Shown here: positions 59,369 to 64,000 of the stretch, one piece after another
Position numbering within the stretch: the stretch's first letter is position 1
How the letters are laid out: every line of letters starts with the position of its first letter
Assembly: GCA_016125425.1 (NCBI GenBank)
Contig: WGLT01000003.1
Span: 124,001-188,000 of the forward strand
Origin: Alphaproteobacteria bacterium
GTDB lineage: Bacteria; Pseudomonadota; Alphaproteobacteria; Caulobacterales; Parvularculaceae
Length of the DNA stretch: 64,000 nt
Direction: 5' to 3'
Notes under the pieces: model-generated
The model's database searches: none
Seen by the model: the letters and a program-made list of their open reading frames with translations, nothing else
Told to the model about the DNA's origin: nothing
Position numbers and translations under genes: made by a program

Positions 59369-60424
59369 TCAGCAACACGAACCGCTGACCGATTCGCTTG
59401 ATGAAGTCCGCCCAAAGGGCGACAGCGTTCCGCATCCCGGAAATATCCCGTAATGGGCGGACCAGTCTCCTAGAAAGTCAAAATAAGGGGCGAAACGGGA
59501 TTCACTCAGTATGCGATAAGTATTGCCGCACACTGGAAATATTCGACCCTTTTCGATCCGGTGATGAGCGTCAAAAAAGAATATGTCATCCGCCTCATCG
59601 ATTCCGCCTTTGTATATGACCGCCTGACCGTAATCCTCGCATGACGGCTCGAGATCGGAGACGTTGAACAGCCGGAATGTCGCTGAATGAAATGTCGCCG
59701 CTCCAAGACGCTTCTTCAATTGCGAGTCTGCGACTGCAATCGGACGATCCGAGACCAAACGGGGATCGTGAAAGCCGGCTTGTTTCGCGATTTGAAGAAA
59801 GTCGTTCCAATAGAGCGCCCCTGCCAGGCACTCGCCATAAGCCACTGGATCGTGCTTAAGATCTGGGGGCAAGCGACGGTCGGCGTAAACATCTGAAAAA
59901 TAGAATTCGCCGCCGGATTTCAGCAAGGCGCGCGCGCCTTCGAACACCGCCCGCTTGTCTTCAACAAGATTAATCACGCAATTCGAAACGATGACGTCGA
60001 AGCTATCGCGTTCGAGGCCTATCTCTTCGAGACGTGCGATGTCGCCTTCGACGAATTCCACGTTCGACCGGGCAAATCCGAATCGCCTTGCATGCCAGGC
60101 GCGATGGGCCGTGGCGACCGCCAGTTGCTCCGGCGTTATGTCGACGCCGACGACGGCGCCGTGCTCGCCGACGAGAGCTGAGAGAACGAAAGCGTCGCGG
60201 CCGGAGCCGCAGCCAAGATCCAGCACGCGGCGCCCCTCAAGGGCGAGCGGCGCAATCAGGCCGCAACCGTAGTACTTCGCGCTGACCTCAGGATGGATGG
60301 CGTTAAGGATCGCGCGGAGCCACGGCGGGGGCGCCACCGCCGTGCAGCAAGCATCGGTTTTGAGATCCTCGGAAGACGTCAACGTCTTGCCGTAATAGCG
60401 CTTGACTTGCTGTTGGATGTTCAT
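59369..60424 (-). CDS. arsM: Arsenite S-adenosylmethionine methyltransferase ArsM-like
   Basis: YYGKTLTSSEDLKTDACC, YYGCGL, VLDLGCGSGRDAFVLS, SNCVINLVEDK, LEPSCEDYGQAVIYKG, CGNTYRILSESRFAPYF; conserved cysteines present. Confidence 0.9.
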   Translation of the reverse strand: MNIQQQVKRYYGKTLTSSEDLKTDACCTAVAPPPWLRAILNAIHPEVSAKYYGCGLIAPLALEGRRVLDLGCGSGRDAFVLSALVGEHGAVVGVDITPEQLAVATAHRAWHARRFGFARSNVEFVEGDIARLEEIGLERDSFDVIVSNCVINLVEDKRAVFEGARALLKSGGEFYFSDVYADRRLPPDLKHDPVAYGECLAGALYWNDFLQIAKQAGFHDPRLVSDRPIAVADSQLKKRLGAATFHSATFRLFNVSDLEPSCEDYGQAVIYKGGIDEADDIFFFDAHHRIEKGRIFPVCGNTYRILSESRFAPYFDFLGDWSAHYGIFPGCGTLSPFGRTSSSESVSGSCC

Positions 60425-60561
60425 GCCGTCCGCCTCGCTTCATCGTGATATTGTCGCCGGGGTGTTCTCCTGCTTCAATACTTTCGCCAGCGCCGCCAAG
60501 AAACGTGATCAGCGGTTGGGCGGCAGTGAAGTCCAAGCCGTAGGACTTGGAGGAAACGACA

Positions 60562-61500
60562 GTGAACTTCATGTGGCGCCGAGAGCTGAGTGAGGGGCTG
60601 AAGGCGCCGATTTATGCGCGGCTTGATCTGGCGGCGCGGGCCTTCCTTGATGTCGGAGAGGGCAAGAAGATTGATTTTGCTTCCCCGAAGGGCGAGCCGG
60701 CGATTTTGGAGCCGGACTCCGTTTCATGGCGGATTTTCAAGAACCCAGTGTCGCTCTTCATCGGCGGCGTGACGGCCGTGCTGATGGAGTTCGGCGAACC
60801 GCGCGTGCGAGCCGGCGTTTGGAACCATTCCACTTTCCGTGCTGCCCCGGTCACGAGGCTCAAGCGCACCGGACTCGCCGCCATGGTGACGGTCTACGGA
60901 GCGAGAAGCGTCGCCGAACGCATGATCGCAGGCGTTCGCCGCATGCACGAGAATGTCGAGGGCCTTACGGAGGCGGGCGCCGCCTATAGCGCGAATGACG
61001 TCGAACTCCTGAATTGGGTGCAGGCCACGGCGAATTTCGGGTTTCTCAACGCCTACCATCATTATGTTGAACCGCTGTCCGAGCGCGAGCGCGCGCGGTT
61101 TTACGGAGAAGGCGGCGAAGCGGCTCGCCTTTACGGCGCTCTTGGCGCGCCCTCTTCGGAACGGGAGCAGGCCGCCCTTTTCTCGGCGATGACGCCGAAA
61201 TTGGAGCCGTCGCCCATCATATTCGAATTCATCCAGATCATGAGGCATGCGCCTGCTCTTCCCGGACCTCTTCAATTCGCGCAGCGCGTCTTTGTCCGGG
61301 CGGCGATCGATCTCGTTCCTGCGCCCATCCGGTCCGTCCTCGGTCTGGGGAGCAGTTTCGGGCTTCGACCGCTCGAGGGGAGGATCGTTAGGCGGCTCGG
61401 CCGCCGGGCTGATTGTCTTCTCCTGCCATCTGCGCCGCCGGCGCAGGCCTGCGTCCGGTTGGGCCTGCCGGAAGACTATCTCTACGTCGGCCGCGCCTGA
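60562..61500 (+). CDS. MpaB-type (DUF2236) oxygenase family protein
   Basis: [40 protein letters not shown]...[30 protein letters not shown] start after GGAGGA. Confidence 0.85.
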   Translation: MNFMWRRELSEGLKAPIYARLDLAARAFLDVGEGKKIDFASPKGEPAILEPDSVSWRIFKNPVSLFIGGVTAVLMEFGEPRVRAGVWNHSTFRAAPVTRLKRTGLAAMVTVYGARSVAERMIAGVRRMHENVEGLTEAGAAYSANDVELLNWVQATANFGFLNAYHHYVEPLSERERARFYGEGGEAARLYGALGAPSSEREQAALFSAMTPKLEPSPIIFEFIQIMRHAPALPGPLQFAQRVFVRAAIDLVPAPIRSVLGLGSSFGLRPLEGRIVRRLGRRADCLLLPSAPPAQACVRLGLPEDYLYVGRA

Positions 61501-61597
61501 CTCAGGGGAAATTGCGCGCAGCCGGCAAGCGGCCTATGCACCTTTCAGATTTCGCAGAGGGCGCCGCGACCGGCTCGCCAGCCTTGGGAACCGATTC

Positions 61598-64000
61598 ATG
61601 ACCTCGATTACGCCTCAACTTGTCGCCGAACACGGGCTGACGCCGGACGAATACGAGAAAATCAAAGGCCATCTCGGACGTGAGCCGAATCTTGTGGAGC
61701 TCGGCGTCTTTTCGGTGATGTGGTCGGAACACTGTTCATACAAATCCTCGCGCCGGCATTTGAAAAAGCTCCCGACAAGCGCGCCCTGGGTTATTCAGGG
61801 CCCCGGCGAAAACGCGGGCGTTATCGATATTGGCGACGGTCTCGCGGCCGTCTTCAAAATGGAAAGCCATAACCATCCGTCATTCATAGAACCTTATCAG
61901 GGCGCGGCGACAGGCGTCGGCGGCATCATGCGAGACGTGTTCACTATGGGAGCGCGTCCGGTCGCCAATCTGAACGCTTTGCGCTTCGGTGATTGGTCGC
62001 ATCCAAAGACCCGGCATCTCGTCAGCGGCGTCGTGGCCGGTATCGGCGGTTACGGAAACTGTATGGGCGTTCCTACGGTTGGCGGAGAAACGAATTTCCA
62101 TTCCGGATACAACGGAAATATCCTCGTCAATGCGATGACCGTTGGGATCGTCGAAAGACAGAGAATATTCTACTCAGCAGCCCGAGGCGCGGGAAATCCG
62201 GTTGTCTATGTCGGCTCAAAGACCGGGCGAGACGGAATCCACGGCGCCACCATGGCGTCGGCGGAGTTCGACGAAGGTTCGGAAGAGCGTCGTCCGACTG
62301 TGCAAGTCGGTGATCCTTTTACAGAGAAATTGCTGCTCGAAGCCTGTCTTGAACTGATGGCGTCGGACGCGATCGTCGCTATCCAGGATATGGGCGCTGC
62401 CGGCCTGACGTCTTCATCCGTGGAAATGGCGGCGAAAGGCGGCGGAGGGTTCGATCTTGACCTCGACAAGGTCCCGCAACGCGAAGAGGGAATGACCGCC
62501 TATGAGATGATGCTCTCGGAGAGTCAGGAGCGCATGCTCATGGTCCTGAAGCCGGGCAAAGAGGACCATGCCCGCACGATCTTCGAGAAATGGGGCGTCG
62601 ATTTCGCCGTGATCGGCGTGACAACCGATACGGGGCGCCTCATCATTCGCCATCAGGGAGCGATCGCCGCGGACATTCCGATCGCTCCGCTTGCGGATGA
62701 GGCGCCGAATTACGATCGACCCTATAAATTATATTCTCTGGACCAACCGCTTGAAGATCCCAAAACGACGATCCGCGAAGCGATGGTCTCCTTGACCGCG
62801 GACAAAAGCGAATCCGAAATGCGCCAGATCGCCGAGACCTTCATAGACGATCGGGTTGCTTCGTTATCTGGCGCAGCCGCGGCGGGGTACAATGTTCAGT
62901 CTGGGTCTGCGAAAATCTATGTTCGGCTGAAACCTGGCGCGGGCGACGATCTGACGCCGCTTGAAGAAGCGGCGCGAAACCTGAAGGAAATCGGGCTCGT
63001 GGCGACCGCTTTGGTGGAAGCGCGCGAGGAACAGATCGACCTCGCCGATCACGCCGGTTCAAACTCTCTGCTGACGGCGCTTGGCGTCCTCTTGTCTTCG
63101 CCCGACCTTTGCTCGAAGCGCTGGATTTGGGAGCAATACGACCATTCGGTCATGGCCGACACGGTTATCGGTCCGGGCGGCGATGCCGCGTTGGTCAGGG
63201 TTCATGGAACCAATCGCGCGCTGGCACTTACGACCGATGTGACGCCGCGTTATGTTGCGGCCGATCCGCGCGAGGGCGGCAAACAAGCGGTCGCCGAAAC
63301 CTATCGAAACCTATGCGCCGTCGGCGCAGCGCCTCTCGCCATCACGGACTGCCTTAATTTCGGCAATCCTGAACGTCCTGAGGTGATGGGCCAGTTCGTC
63401 GGGGCGATTGAGGGGATGGCGGAAGCCTGCGAAGCGCTCAACTATCCCGTCATTTCAGGCAATGTCTCGCTCTATAATGAAACCAACGGCGTCGCCATTC
63501 CCCCGACGCCGGCGATCGGGGGCGTTGGCGTTCTGGAGGATGCAACCAAAACGGCTCGCATCGGCGGCGCGGAAGCCGGCGACGAGTTGATCGCTGTCGG
63601 CGTGACGCGCGGCTGGCTCGGCCAATCGCTGTATTTGCGCGAACTCTTCGGGATGGAGGAGGGGGCGCCGCCGCCCGTCGATCTTGAGGCCGAACGGCGA
63701 AATGGCGAACTTATCCGGAAACTGATAGCCGAAGGGCTCGTCACAGCCTGCCACGATGTTTCGGATGGCGGTCTTCTAGTCGCAGCGGCCGAAATGGCTC
63801 TCGCATGCGGCGAGGGGCTTGAGCTCAAGACTCCCGTGAAAGCGCGTCGCGCCGCATTCTGGTTCGGGGAAGACCAGGCGCGATACCTGATCGCCGTGGC
63901 GCCGGGGGCGGCCGATACGCTGTTGCTCAAGGCCGCGATGGCGGGCGTTCAGGCGTCCAAAATCGGCCGCTTCGGCGGCGCTTTCCTGCGCCTCGACACC
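61598..64000 (+). CDS. purL: Phosphoribosylformylglycinamidine synthase subunit PurL (3' end beyond window)
   Basis: Manual translation from ATG 61598: [108 protein letters not shown]; absent from ORF track because no stop lies within the window. Confidence 0.96.
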   Translation, partial: MTSITPQLVAEHGLTPDEYEKIKGHLGREPNLVELGVFSVMWSEHCSYKSSRRHLKKLPTSAPWVIQGPGENAGVIDIGDGLAAVFKMESHNHPSFIEPYQGAATGVGGIMRDVFTMGARPVANLNALRFGDWSHPKTRHLVSGVVAGIGGYGNCMGVPTVGGETNFHSGYNGNILVNAMTVGIVERQRIFYSAARGAGNPVVYVGSKTGRDGIHGATMASAEFDEGSEERRPTVQVGDPFTEKLLLEACLELMASDAIVAIQDMGAAGLTSSSVEMAAKGGGGFDLDLDKVPQREEGMTAYEMMLSESQERMLMVLKPGKEDHARTIFEKWGVDFAVIGVTTDTGRLIIRHQGAIAADIPIAPLADEAPNYDRPYKLYSLDQPLEDPKTTIREAMVSLTADKSESEMRQIAETFIDDRVASLSGAAAAGYNVQSGSAKIYVRLKPGAGDDLTPLEEAARNLKEIGLVATALVEAREEQIDLADHAGSNSLLTALGVLLSSPDLCSKRWIWEQYDHSVMADTVIGPGGDAALVRVHGTNRALALTTDVTPRYVAADPREGGKQAVAETYRNLCAVGAAPLAITDCLNFGNPERPEVMGQFVGAIEGMAEACEALNYPVISGNVSLYNETNGVAIPPTPAIGGVGVLEDATKTARIGGAEAGDELIAVGVTRGWLGQSLYLRELFGMEEGAPPPVDLEAERRNGELIRKLIAEGLVTACHDVSDGGLLVAAAEMALACGEGLELKTPVKARRAAFWFGEDQARYLIAVAPGAADTLLLKAAMAGVQASKIGRFGGAFLRLDT

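Noticed and set aside
61993-62313. Small ORFs listed by the track in the 61.9-64 kb region
   Set aside because: All are alternative frames or antisense of purL, which the track omits only because it has no stop within the window.

Overview
The window looks like ordinary chromosomal backbone of a high-GC bacterium, probably an alphaproteobacterium judging by protein families and the gene orders hflX-IMPase, ispH-thrB-rnhA, thrC-M16-GNAT-EAL and purF-cvpA-radA. I find about 50 protein-coding genes, tRNA-Glu(TTC), tRNA-Pro(TGG) and three convincing intrinsic terminators. I see no rRNA, CRISPR array, transposase, integrase, prophage or recognisable defence island. purL is missing from the supplied ORF track because it runs off the right edge, but a manual translation stays open from 61598 to 64000. 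I do not see a large undescribed multi-gene system. The best leads are local: (1) an in-frame fusion of a fumarylacetoacetate-hydrolase-family domain with a GAF-type free methionine-R-sulfoxide reductase, with a possible internal start; (2) a PurL with roughly 90 extra residues in its inter-half linker; (3) an ettA leader where a strong Shine-Dalgarno is too far from the ATG unless a GC hairpin folds out the spacer; (4) a YXWGXW-repeat gene whose repeat is only restored by two compensating one-base shifts; (5) a promoter/operator-like block between convergent genes that points antisense into rnhA. Functional names come from recognising protein motifs by eye; no database search was run.
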